Translations under genes and position numbers: made by a program
DNA from: Pseudomonas sp. MWU13-2100
GTDB lineage: Bacteria > Pseudomonadota > Gammaproteobacteria > Pseudomonadales > Pseudomonadaceae
DNA: 64,000 nucleotides
Direction: 5' to 3'
NCBI RefSeq assembly: GCF_023242365.1
Contig: NZ_JALLIX010000037.1
Span: 1 to 64,000 of the forward strand
Shown here: positions 54,600 through 62,235 of the stretch, in pieces
Layout: every line of letters starts with the position of its first letter
Numbering within the stretch: position 1 is the first letter of the stretch
Notes under the pieces: generated by a model
The model's database searches: none
What the model was told of the DNA's origin: nothing
What the model saw: the letters and a program-made list of their open reading frames with translations, nothing else

Positions 54600-57117
54600 A
54601 GGCACCTCCGTAGGAAAGCGAGCGATAACCGACGCGAGGCGTCAGGTCCAGGCCCGGTTGATTGGTTTGTGCTTGCTCGACGCGCAAGCCCGCTGGCGCG
54701 TCCCTGAAGCTCACGGTCAAGCCGCCTTCAAGTTGCGTGCGGTTGTTGGCGGCGGTTTGCTGGATCAGGCTGTTGGTGTTGTTCGTCAGACCGGAGTCAG
54801 TACTGCTCGACGAGTCGCCCCAGTTCCAGAAAGAAGAACCGCCGTCCTTGCCCGCCTTGGCATTGGCGACCTCTTGTTGCTGCGCCAGGCCATCGACCTT
54901 GCTGGTGACCTTGGCGACAAAGTCACCGAAACCACCACTGAACAACTGCTTGATCGGCGTGATAAAGGTTTGCAACTTGCTCCACCAGCCAGCGAACCAG
55001 GCGACAATCGGATCCCAGTTCTTGATGATCAGCCCCAGCGGAGACCAGTCGAACATCGTCTGAAAAAAGTACATGACCGGTGCTGCCAGGCTTTGCAGTA
55101 CCTCCCACAAGGCAGAAAAGACCTTGCTGATAGGCTCCCAGTTGGCAACGATCAGCCCGATGGGAGACCAGTCGAACAAGGTCTGGAAGAAGTCCTTGAA
55201 CAACTGCGCGGGGTCTTGCAGGGCTGCCCAGATCGTGTCGAAGTAAGCACTGATAGCGCCCCAGTTATTGATGACCAGCCCCAGCGGCGACCAGTCGAAA
55301 AGCGCCTTGAGGAAGTCCATCGCCGGTGCGCTCAGCGCTTTGATCGTGTCCCAGAGCGTCCCGAAGTAAGCGCTGATCGCCCCCCAGTTATTGACAATCA
55401 GCCCCAGCGGCGACCAGTCGAAAAGCGCCTTGAGGAAGTCCATCGCCGGTGCGCTCAGCGCTTTGATCGTGTCCCAGAGCGTTCCGAAGTAAGCGCTGAT
55501 CGCCCCCCAGTTATTGACAATCAGCCCCAGCGGCGACCAGTCGAAAAGCGCCTTGAGGAAGTCGACCACCGGCGCGCTCAGTGCTTTGATCGTATCCCAG
55601 AGCGTCCCAAAAAATGCGCTGATACCCCCCCAGTGATTAACGATCATCCCTAGCGGCGACCAATCGAACAGCCCTTTGAAAAAGTCCGCCAGCGGCGCGC
55701 CGGAGGCTTTGATTGTGCCCCAGAGCTGTTCAAAAAAGGCGCTGATCGCCCCCCAGGCATTGCGGATCATCTGCAGCGGCGACCAGTCGAACAGCCCCTT
55801 GAAAAAGCCCACCAGCGAGGCGCTCGCGGCTTTGATCGTGTCCCAGAGAGCTTCGAAAAATGCGCTGATCCCCCCCCAGGCATTGTGGATCATCTGTAGC
55901 GGCGACCAGTCGAACAACCCCTTGAAAAAGCCCATCAGCGGGGCGCTCGCGGCTTTGATCGTGTCCCAGAGAGCTTCGAAAAATGCGCTGATCGCCCCCC
56001 AATGATTGACGATCATCCCCAGCGGCGACCAGTCGAACAGCATCTTGAGGAAGTCCGCCAACGGAGCACTGACAGCTTCGATTGCGCCCCAGAGCTGTTC
56101 AAAAAGTGCGCCGATCGCCCCCCAGTTATTGACGATCATCCCTAGAGGCGACCAGTCGAACACGCCCTTGAGAAAGTCCATCACCGGCACGGCCAGGGCC
56201 TTGAGCAAGCGCCAGATCGAATCGAAGAGCCCCGTCAGCGGCCCCCAGTTGTCCATGACCAGACCCAGCGGCGTCCAGGAAAACAGCACCTTGAAAAAGT
56301 CGAACATCGAAACGGCTGCCGTCGAGATCGACAGCCAAAGGCCGGCGAAAAATACGCTGATCGTCTCCCAGCCCGCCCTGATCATCGGCATCGGCGACCA
56401 ATCAAGCACCGCCTGCAACCCCGACATGAAGCCGGCCGCCATCCCCTTGATGGCGTCCCAAAGTCCGTTGAAAAAACCTGAAATCGGTTCCCAGTAGGCA
56501 ATGATGAGCCCCGCCGCAACGGCGATACCTAATGCAATCAAACCGATCGGCGAAGCCAGGAAACCGACTTTGAGCAGTTCCATCGCGCCCATCACACCGG
56601 TCACCGCACCCCGTATAACGGTAAACGCCAGCGCTCCCGCCGCCAGTCCTTGAACCAGGTTGGGATTCGCCGCCACGAACTCCGCAGCGGTACTCACCAG
56701 CGGCACCAACGCCGTCACCACCGAATTCACTACCGGCAACAGCGCCTGACCAAACTTCACCGAAACGCTGTCGACCGCCTCACTCAACTTCGCCAGGTTT
56801 TGCGCCGTGGGTCCCAGCTTCGGCCCCGGCAACTCAGGTCCCTCTGCCCCCTTGCGAGCCTCGGCCAGCTTGTTTTCTTCCTTGATCGCCGCCTGGACAC
56901 CGGCGACAAAATGCTCCGCCAAACCACCGCCCTTGAGCACCGCGGAGACATCCAGCTTGCCCAGGCCGCTATCTTCCAGGCTTTTTTTGAAACTCCCGAC
57001 TTTCGCGCTGACCTTTGCCATGTCGTCGTCCATCTTCTGGACGCCGTTCACGACAATGGCCATGTTCACAATGGTCTGGGTATTGATCGCCGTGAGCGCG
57101 TTATTTGTCATAGCCAT
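54580..57117 (-). CDS. Tail tape measure protein with tandem 41-residue repeats
   Basis: An 845-residue tape measure that sets tail length and plugs the tube. The N-terminal 200 residues are coiled (MTNNALTAINTQTIVNMAIV) and followed by hydrophobic segments (GLAAGALAFTVIRGAVTGVM, FLASPIGLIALGIAVAAGLI). From about residue 235 to 725 it is built from about 12 tandem 41-residue units (consensus start WSPLGLIVNNWGAISAYFGT, core LWDTIKALSAP, end FLKALFD). Neighbouring units 8 and 9 are identical in protein. The C-terminus is unrelated. The start at 57117 overlaps the stop of the frameshifted chaperone (TGATG). Confidence 0.92.
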   Translation of the reverse strand: MAMTNNALTAINTQTIVNMAIVVNGVQKMDDDMAKVSAKVGSFKKSLEDSGLGKLDVSAVLKGGGLAEHFVAGVQAAIKEENKLAEARKGAEGPELPGPKLGPTAQNLAKLSEAVDSVSVKFGQALLPVVNSVVTALVPLVSTAAEFVAANPNLVQGLAAGALAFTVIRGAVTGVMGAMELLKVGFLASPIGLIALGIAVAAGLIIAYWEPISGFFNGLWDAIKGMAAGFMSGLQAVLDWSPMPMIRAGWETISVFFAGLWLSISTAAVSMFDFFKVLFSWTPLGLVMDNWGPLTGLFDSIWRLLKALAVPVMDFLKGVFDWSPLGMIVNNWGAIGALFEQLWGAIEAVSAPLADFLKMLFDWSPLGMIVNHWGAISAFFEALWDTIKAASAPLMGFFKGLFDWSPLQMIHNAWGGISAFFEALWDTIKAASASLVGFFKGLFDWSPLQMIRNAWGAISAFFEQLWGTIKASGAPLADFFKGLFDWSPLGMIVNHWGGISAFFGTLWDTIKALSAPVVDFLKALFDWSPLGLIVNNWGAISAYFGTLWDTIKALSAPAMDFLKALFDWSPLGLIVNNWGAISAYFGTLWDTIKALSAPAMDFLKALFDWSPLGLVINNWGAISAYFDTIWAALQDPAQLFKDFFQTLFDWSPIGLIVANWEPISKVFSALWEVLQSLAAPVMYFFQTMFDWSPLGLIIKNWDPIVAWFAGWWSKLQTFITPIKQLFSGGFGDFVAKVTSKVDGLAQQQEVANAKAGKDGGSSFWNWGDSSSSTDSGLTNNTNSLIQQTAANNRTQLEGGLTVSFRDAPAGLRVEQAQTNQPGLDLTPRVGYRSLSYGGAYGDQLA
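54935..56410 (-). repeat. 123-bp tandem repeats in the tape measure gene
   Basis: About twelve head-to-tail copies of a 123-base unit in one frame. The copies around 55.26-55.57 kb are almost identical in DNA, differing at only a few bases, while outer copies have diverged, suggesting recent duplication in the centre. Borders are approximate. Confidence 0.85.
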
Positions 57118-57544
57118 CACTGCACCTGCTGCATCGCATTGATCCGTTGCGCGTGCTCCAGGGATTCCCGGAGCACATCCAGTGGCCTGGCCATCATCTG
57201 TTCGGGGTCAACCTTCCAGAACCAGGCCAGGTCATAGGCGAGCGCAATCAGCTCGCCGATGGCTGCGATGCCGCACTCATGAAAAAACCCGCCACCGCCC
57301 AGCTCAGGGTGTTGAGGTCGGACAGGTCCAGCTGGTTGACCGACGACGGCGGGATGCCGGCGCAGACCGCGATGTACTTGGCGGCGACATCCATATCGAG
57401 GCTGACGTCTTCGCCCTTGTCGATCTTGTACGGCAGCGCCTTGATCGCCCGCACTTCCTGCACCGTCGGACGGCGCAGGGTGAGTTCGCCCAGGGGCTCG
57501 CCGTGGGCCTCGATGGGCACTTGCAACTTCACCGGATCAGTCAT
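57117..57544 (-). CDS. Tail assembly chaperone, -1 frameshift product (gp41-gp42 type)
   Basis: An in-frame T TTT TTC slippery heptamer (57287-57281, minus strand) lets ribosomes slip -1 and read on to TGA at 57119-57117. The 142-residue fusion shares 88 residues with the short chaperone and adds 54: HECGIAAIGELIALAYDLAW, FWKVDPEQMMARPLDVLRES, then LEHAQRINAMQQVQ, resembling GpE-type extensions (P2 E', lambda GT). Such a pair assembles the tail around the tape measure. The extension has no start codon of its own and ends by overlapping the tape measure ATG. Confidence 0.85.
57248..57544 (-). CDS. Tail assembly chaperone, short form (Mu gp41 family)
   Basis: A 98-residue protein (MTDPVKLQVPIEAHGEPLGE, LRRPTVQEVRAIKALPYKI), matching the phage tail assembly/gp41 family. 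It ends AASQPSAS at TGA if no frameshift occurs. It overlaps the tube gene stop by four bases. Confidence 0.88.
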   Translation of the reverse strand: MTDPVKLQVPIEAHGEPLGELTLRRPTVQEVRAIKALPYKIDKGEDVSLDMDVAAKYIAVCAGIPPSSVNQLDLSDLNTLSWAVAGFFMSAASQPSAS

Positions 57545-57888
57545 TGCCAGGTCCCCTTGATGCCTTCGAATTTCAGCGCGATGGTCGCGTCGTCACCCTT
57601 GGCGGACGGTGTATCGGTCAGATAGGCACCGGCCAGGACGTAGACCTTGCCGTTGCTGAATTCGCAGGTGACGGTCATGTCGACGCCGTCGACCAGTTGC
57701 TTGAGCGGGAAGTCAGGCGTGTACAGCGCGGTTACCGCGAAAGTCGGGGCGACGTCGGTTTCCTTGTAGAAGCCCGGCACGAGCGTTTCCCGTTTGACGA
57801 ACATCAGCGGGGCTTCGCAGCCGCCGTTGATAGTCAGTTGAGCGCCGTCCACTTTGACGTAGCAGGTGCCCGCAATCAGTTGACCCAT
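57541..57888 (-). CDS. Tail tube protein, Mu gpM family
   Basis: A 115-residue tube protein (MGQLIAGTCYVKVDGAQLTI, CEFSNGKVYVLAGAYLTDTP, ATIALKFEGIKGTW), of the Mu gpM/Tail_tube family; rings of six stack into the inner tube. A terminator-like hairpin stands between it and the sheath gene. GGAG precedes the start. Confidence 0.92.
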   Translation of the reverse strand: MGQLIAGTCYVKVDGAQLTINGGCEAPLMFVKRETLVPGFYKETDVAPTFAVTALYTPDFPLKQLVDGVDMTVTCEFSNGKVYVLAGAYLTDTPSAKGDDATIALKFEGIKGTWQ

Positions 57889-57904
57889 GGTGTATCTCCT
57901 TGCA

Positions 57905-57930
57905 ATAAAAAGCCCGCATCGAGCGGGCTG
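57905..57930 (-). terminator. Terminator-like hairpin between sheath and tube genes
   Basis: On the minus strand AGCCCGC-TCGAT-GCGGGCT is followed by TTTTATT. It would reduce transcription of the tube and downstream genes unless read through. Confidence 0.65.
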
Positions 57931-57954
57931 GGGTTACGCAGTGTGGGCAGGCGA

Positions 57955-59451
57955 TCAGGCCGCCGCGTCGTACTGCAGGCGGAACTGGTTGAGCAGCGCG
58001 AACACCCGCAGGCCGTTGATGTAGTCCGGCGGGAACAGCACGTTGACCCGGCTCGGGTCCTGGCTGTCGCGCTCGACGATCAGGTGCTCGGCGAACATTT
58101 CGGCGTTCTCCACATGGCCTTCCAGTTCGAGCTTGGCGTACTGGGCGATCAGCTCACCACGGATGGTGCTCGGGGTGATGATCGGCTGGCCGGCGCCGAA
58201 GCGGGTGCCATCGGCCGCAAGCTTGTGGCGACCGTACTTGCTGGTGATCACGCTTTGCAGGCGGCGTACGATAAAAGCCGACTGGTGCATGGTCTCGCTG
58301 TCCAGGTAGGAGTTGTCCGCCTGGCCGTAAGCGTTCTTCTGATAGGTAGTGATCGCCCGCTGGATGCGCACGTAACCGCCTTCGTAGTACGCGGTAGCGA
58401 GCCCATAGCTGAGCAGCGACTGGCGTTCGGTCAGGGTGAAACGCTCGCTGGCCGCGCCCGGGTCGATACCCGGCAGGCTGCCGCTCTGGGTAGGACGGCT
58501 GGCGTCGGCGGAGATAAACACCGCAGTCCGCGCGGCCAAGGCAGCGGCCTGGACCCAGACCGGTTGTGGCACACCCGGCTCCATGGCCAGGAGGGTCATG
58601 TGCTGGTCGTTACGGGTCTGGCCGGCGGCCACCAGGGTGCCGACGGTGCCGCGCTTGGCGGTGTAGACATGGCCGAACAACTGCTTGGACCAGGACCAGC
58701 GACCGACGCTGTCGTCCATCGCCGCTTGCCAGGCATTCAGGGTCGCCACATCGGACCAGGGCTGGCAGATGAACTCGAACGGTTCGTCCCCCAGTGCCGC
58801 GAGCGCGGCGACCTGATCCGGCACACCGGCACCACCGGCCATTGGCGCGGGGACGATGGTGAGGCCGGCGGGGGTCTGTTCGCCATTGCTCTTGCCCAGG
58901 CGATTGAACTGCAGGCTGATATCGTTGCCGCTGTCACCGGTCCATTTGCAGGTCAGGGTCACGGTGCCGTCGACAGCCACGGCGCTGACCGGCAGGTCGC
59001 TCGCGGCGTTGACTTGCAGTGCCAGGGTGGTGGCAACCTGGGCGGCGGTCGCCCCGTTGACCACGGCGGCCTGGACCCGCACACCACCGACATACAGGTT
59101 GAGCACACCGCTTTCGGTGGCGGCGCCGGTCAGTTTCAGATCGGCCTTGGCGATGCTGCCCACGGTGCTGAGCAGCGGCAGGCACCAGATCTCGCCGAGC
59201 GGATCGGTCTTGCGCCAGGTGTCGTACATCGAGGCGAGCATCGAGCCCTGGCCACCGATGCTTTTCGCCAGGGCGACGCTGGAGACCAGTACCAGGCTGC
59301 CGACTTCGGTGCTGGTGGCATTGTCGTTGACCTGAGCGACGATCAGGCGACGCAAGGTCGACGACGCGCTATTGGCCGCCGAGTTGTCCATCTCGGCGTA
59401 AAACAGCGGAACACGCAGGTCCGCGGGGATGTTGCTGAATCCGATAGCCAT
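57955..59451 (-). CDS. Contractile tail sheath protein, Mu gpL family
   Basis: A 498-residue tail sheath (MAIGFSNIPADLRVPLFYAE, RRLIVAQVNDNATSTEVGSL, AGVPDQVAALAALGDEPFEF, ADGTRFGAGQPIITPSTIRG), the Mu L/SfV sheath type. Its presence makes this a contractile R-type tail. The start at 59451 overlaps the stop of the DUF2635 gene; an in-frame extension into that gene is rejected. Confidence 0.93.
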   Translation of the reverse strand: MAIGFSNIPADLRVPLFYAEMDNSAANSASSTLRRLIVAQVNDNATSTEVGSLVLVSSVALAKSIGGQGSMLASMYDTWRKTDPLGEIWCLPLLSTVGSIAKADLKLTGAATESGVLNLYVGGVRVQAAVVNGATAAQVATTLALQVNAASDLPVSAVAVDGTVTLTCKWTGDSGNDISLQFNRLGKSNGEQTPAGLTIVPAPMAGGAGVPDQVAALAALGDEPFEFICQPWSDVATLNAWQAAMDDSVGRWSWSKQLFGHVYTAKRGTVGTLVAAGQTRNDQHMTLLAMEPGVPQPVWVQAAALAARTAVFISADASRPTQSGSLPGIDPGAASERFTLTERQSLLSYGLATAYYEGGYVRIQRAITTYQKNAYGQADNSYLDSETMHQSAFIVRRLQSVITSKYGRHKLAADGTRFGAGQPIITPSTIRGELIAQYAKLELEGHVENAEMFAEHLIVERDSQDPSRVNVLFPPDYINGLRVFALLNQFRLQYDAAA

Positions 59452-59633
59452 TATTGGGCATCCTGTGGTTTGACCGCCGGGGCGGTGTTGAGGGTGATAT
59501 CGCCATCGGCCAGACGACGGCGCCACCAGGCGCTGTCGGCCACTTCACGGCCTTCGAGCGGTAGCAGGTCGCCGGCTTCGGGGTCCGGTACGGCGCGGCC
59601 CGGGGCCGGCACTACGGTGATGCGTTGGGTCAT
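59451..59633 (-). CDS. DUF2635 protein (Mu gp38 type)
   Basis: A 60-residue protein (MTQRITVVPAPGRAVPDPEA, ADSAWWRRRLADGDI), the DUF2635 family always found between gp37 and the sheath in Mu-like tails. Function unknown. It overlaps both neighbours by a few bases. Confidence 0.88.
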   Translation of the reverse strand: MTQRITVVPAPGRAVPDPEAGDLLPLEGREVADSAWWRRRLADGDITLNTAPAVKPQDAQ

Positions 59634-60214
59634 TGCGTTACGTCTCCAGAGAAAGTCAGCTCCAGGCGCCCGTCGGGGCCTGGGCGGTGCAGATTGGGGT
59701 CGGCGGGATCGATGGCATCGACCTTCACCGTGACCCCGGTAAAAGACGGCAAGCCGTCCAATTCACGCTCGTGCCAGGTTTCGGCCGGGTCCGTGGAACG
59801 GTTGCGCCCCAGTTGGAACTCAGCGAAGAAATGCAGGCGATAGAGCAGGCGGCTGGCGTTGATCGAGATCAGCTCGCCGCCGTCGTATTCGATGGGGTTG
59901 TAATAGGTGTCGGGTTTGAAGCCGACCAGGGCGCGCCAGAGTTCGGCGCGAAGGCTGTGGAGTTGGTCGAAGGCCTGGGCGCCGCTGCTGGCGTCGAGCA
60001 CCAGGGTCAGTTCCAGACGATCGCTCAGGGTTTGCCAGGTGACGTTTTGTGCAGCGTCCTTGTTCGCCAGGTCGGTGATCACCGTGACGAAGGCCGCCGG
60101 GGCTTGCAGCGTGGTGTTGCTTTGCAATAGATCGAGATCAAGGCCGGTGGAAATGTGATTGGCCAGGGTAGGGCATTGAGCACGCAGTTGCGTGAGGATC
60201 GGGGTGATATTCAT
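59630..60214 (-). CDS. Tail terminator-like protein (Mu gp37 position)
   Basis: A 194-residue protein (MNITPILTQLRAQCPTLANH, RLELTLVLDASSGAQAFDQL, YYNPIEYDGGELISINASRL), in the Mu gp37/gpK slot before DUF2635. Probably the tail terminator that caps the tube, here closing a headless tail. The start at 60214 is preferred over 60271. Confidence 0.8.
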   Translation of the reverse strand: MNITPILTQLRAQCPTLANHISTGLDLDLLQSNTTLQAPAAFVTVITDLANKDAAQNVTWQTLSDRLELTLVLDASSGAQAFDQLHSLRAELWRALVGFKPDTYYNPIEYDGGELISINASRLLYRLHFFAEFQLGRNRSTDPAETWHERELDGLPSFTGVTVKVDAIDPADPNLHRPGPDGRLELTFSGDVTQ

Positions 60215-60231
60215 GAGGGGTTCACCGGGTA

Positions 60232-60256
60232 GTAAAAAACCCGTCGATTGAGGGGT
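60232..60256 (-). terminator. Terminator-like hairpin before the tail genes
   Basis: On the minus strand AACCC and GGGTT pair across about ten bases and TTTT follows. Weak stem. Confidence 0.4.
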
Positions 60257-60279
60257 TCGACAGGCGATCATTCGCCTCC

Positions 60280-60303
60280 AGAAAACCCGCGTCCTTGCGG
60301 GTT
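60280..60303 (-). terminator. Terminator-like hairpin between holin and tail genes
   Basis: On the minus strand AACCCGC-AAGGAC-GCGGGTT followed by TTCTGG. It lies after the holin stop. Confidence 0.55.
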
Positions 60304-60387
60304 GGGCCTTGCTCTCAGGCCCGATGGCTCCAGTCCATTGGTAATATCCGAGGTAGTCAGGAACGCTTTGTCCGGATCCCTGTCCGG

Positions 60388-60735
60388 CTATGGCTCCGGC
60401 CGGGTCTCCGGGGGAGGCGCTTCGTCCACCCCCAGGCGCTTGGCCGCCCAGCGCTCATAAATACCGATGGCGGCATCCGCGCCGGCCATGGCGGTCAGGC
60501 AGCCAAAGGCCCCGGCGGTCCAGATCGACACGCCGGCGGCATACAGCAGCATGATGGTCGACACGCCACAGACCATGCAGGCCCCGGAGCGCAGTACCAG
60601 GCGCCGTAGCAGCACCCAGCCGCGGGCACCGTCCTTGTCGGCGCGCCACATTTCGCCGGAAACCCCGCCGACCACGGCCAGCACGATGACCAGCCAGATA
60701 GGCATGTCCACCAACGCTTGTTGCTCGCTCGTCAT
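60388..60735 (-). CDS. Tailocin holin
   Basis: A 115-residue membrane protein with about three hydrophobic segments (MPIWLVIVLAVVGGVSGEMW, VLRSGACMVCGVSTIMLLYA, GVSIWTAGAFGCLTAMAGA) and a charged C-terminus, fitting the phage holin families found first in Pseudomonas tailocin clusters. It opens the inner membrane to release the endolysin. GCAGGAGG precedes the ATG at 60735. It is the first gene after the probable tailocin promoter. Confidence 0.85.
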   Translation of the reverse strand: MTSEQQALVDMPIWLVIVLAVVGGVSGEMWRADKDGARGWVLLRRLVLRSGACMVCGVSTIMLLYAAGVSIWTAGAFGCLTAMAGADAAIGIYERWAAKRLGVDEAPPPETRPEP

Positions 60736-60754
60736 GTCACGCCTCCTGCAATAA

Positions 60755-60775
60755 AAAGGGCCAGTCATTGGCCGG
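60755..60775 (-). terminator. Terminator-like hairpin in the holin leader
   Basis: On the minus strand GGCCAATGACTGGCC is followed by CTTTTTATT, 20 bases before the holin start. Confidence 0.55.
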
Positions 60776-60841
60776 TAATGGTTTGGGCTTGTCGTTCAAG
60801 GTGAAGGGTTCTCTTGAGAGCCCGCATTCGGTGGGCATTCC

Positions 60842-60868
60842 AAAAAGCCCGGTCGCCCAGGCTTTTCA
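60842..60868 (-). terminator. Second terminator-like hairpin in the holin leader
   Basis: On the minus strand AAAAGCC pairs with GGCTTTT (with T run). No gene lies between it and the promoter. Confidence 0.5.
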
Positions 60869-61178
60869 GTAATGCGGTCCTGACGCCCGCCCCTGGCACC
60901 GCTCGCGTTTTCAGCGTTGGGGCTCCTGACCGGACACCCGATCTTTCGGCGCTACTGGCGCGGTACGGATCGATTCAAATTGTTCCTCCGACCGCGACCC
61001 TGTCCGCCGGATAACTGCTTACGGTGCTTTACGCTGCACACCCGGGTCAGTTGCCAACCCTCTGAACCGTTGAGGCCGGTCCATCGCTGCCTGTTCTTTG
61101 AAGCGGTGCCACTAAAGAGCGGTGGGTTGCCCCTGGCATTGCTGCCTATCACCGACCTTTCTGGCCGGCTTGAGACAA

Positions 61179-61220
61179 AGAATATGCATGTATGCATATA
61201 CAGTCAATGCATAAATGCAT
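61179..61220 (-). promoter_or_regulatory. Tailocin promoter with repressor operators
   Basis: On the minus strand TTGACT (61207-61202), a 17-base spacer and TATTCT (61184-61179) make a sigma-70 promoter aimed at the holin. The spacer holds ATATGCATGTATGCATAT (61182-61199), a perfect 18-base inverted repeat built of ATGCAT-N2-ATGCAT. A second copy, ATGCATAAATGCAT (61207-61220), covers the -35 edge. These are the best candidate operators for the S24 repressor. Confidence 0.65.
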
Positions 61221-61293
61221 TTATTTATGCGCGATCAATGCACTCGCGCATGGAGACCATGCCGTTCAAGGGTTTGTGCTTTTTTGCAGGCGT

Positions 61294-61322
61294 AAAAAAA
61301 CCCACATCGCCGTGGGTTTTTT
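61294..61322. terminator. Terminator after the repressor gene (both directions)
   Basis: AAAAAAACCCAC pairs with GTGGGTTTTTT across a 6-base loop, 15 bases beyond the repressor stop. It separates repressor and tailocin transcripts. Confidence 0.85.
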
Positions 61323-61336
61323 CGGATCAGGGCGGG

Positions 61337-62080
61337 TTAGCGCGCGTACATGCCCCACCAGAAGACGTGACCGAGGATGGTGATCTGCTCTTCCTGGATC
61401 TCCTGGAAGCTGTAGTCCTCATCCGGATGCTCGTCGCGATTGAAGCTGCGCAGGCGGATCCCTGTCGGCAGGCGATAAAGCTGCTTCACCCGCAGCTGAC
61501 CGTTGTGGTTGATGGCGTAAAGGTCGCCATCGACGATATCGCCGATGGCGCTCTTGCCGGCGTTGACCCCGACCGTGGCGCCGTCGCGCAGCACCGGCAA
61601 CATGCTGTTGCCGCGCACGGTCACGCACTTGGCCTGGTCGAACTGCACGCCGTTGTGGCGCAGGCTGCGCTTGCCGAAGCGCAGACTGGCCTTCTCGCTT
61701 TCCTCTATGACGAATCTTCCTGATCCAGCAGCCAATTCAACCTCGCGAAGAAAGGGCACGGACACTTCGTCTTCATCGACGGGCGTGTCGTCGTCCCACA
61801 GGCTTATATCCTTGAGTTCCGAATGCAGCGTGCCCTGCGCCTGATCCCGAGCGGCGGCAACAGGTACACGCCCGCGCAACTGGTCGGTACTGATACCGAA
61901 GTACTCGGCAATCTTCGAGATGTGCTTGTCCGAAGGATCGACAATTTTCCCGCTGAGAATGCGCGACAGGGTGGATTGGGGCACGCCGGTACGACGGTGA
62001 AGCTCCGTGGGGGAGATCCCGTGACGATCGAGCAGCGCTCGTAGGACGGTAGAAACGTTGCGTATTTGCATAACGCGCAT
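61337..62080 (-). CDS. Tailocin repressor, HTH plus S24 self-cleaving domain (PrtR/CI-like)
   Basis: A 247-residue repressor. Helix-turn-helix at about 25-45 (LHRRTGVPQSTLSRILSGKI), linker, then LexA/CI-type S24 peptidase with Ala118-Gly119 (ELAAGSGRF) as cleavage site, Ser159 (RGNSMLPVLRDG) and Lys199 (LRVKQLYRLP), all intact and well spaced. RecA filaments should trigger self-cleavage and release the promoter at 61.18 kb. An ATG at 62071 is an alternative start. Direct repeats of TGCAT/ATGCA around 62.06-62.15 kb suggest autorepression. Confidence 0.9.
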   Translation of the reverse strand: MRVMQIRNVSTVLRALLDRHGISPTELHRRTGVPQSTLSRILSGKIVDPSDKHISKIAEYFGISTDQLRGRVPVAAARDQAQGTLHSELKDISLWDDDTPVDEDEVSVPFLREVELAAGSGRFVIEESEKASLRFGKRSLRHNGVQFDQAKCVTVRGNSMLPVLRDGATVGVNAGKSAIGDIVDGDLYAINHNGQLRVKQLYRLPTGIRLRSFNRDEHPDEDYSFQEIQEEQITILGHVFWWGMYAR

Positions 62081-62103
62081 ATTGCTTGGGCTTTTCGCGA
62101 ATG

Positions 62104-62132
62104 GCAAATGCTGATTTGCATATTTTATGCAT
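62104..62132. promoter_or_regulatory. Candidate repressor operators at the repressor's own promoter
   Basis: GCAAAT-GCTG-ATTTGC (62104-62119) is an inverted repeat; TTGCAT (62116-62121) and ATGCAT (62127-62132) echo the ATGCAT motif of the tailocin promoter. TAAAAT on the minus strand (62128-62123) could be the -10. Confidence 0.45.
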
Positions 62133-62235
62133 GGCCTTGGCGCAGATATGCAAAAACCATTGCTGTGGCTGCTGGTGCTTGGCAAGCTGGGTGACACGGT
62201 TCAATCAAGGACCATGGCGCCAAGGGATCCGGCTC

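Larger units (their letters stand above)
60736..61178 (-). other. Long untranslated leader of the tailocin operon
   Basis: About 440 bases lie between the probable transcription start near 61172 and the holin. No reading frame here has a protein-like composition; a 81-codon frame at 60952-61197 overlaps the promoter. Two terminator-like hairpins inside suggest a read-through control point. Confidence 0.45.

Noticed and set aside
60952..61197. An 81-codon gene in the tailocin leader
   Set aside because: Its start overlaps the promoter spacer and operator, so it would not be on the transcript, and its composition is not protein-like.
46025..62080. Intact prophage
   Set aside because: No integrase, attachment sites, replication, terminase, portal or capsid genes were found; flanks are ordinary chromosomal genes.
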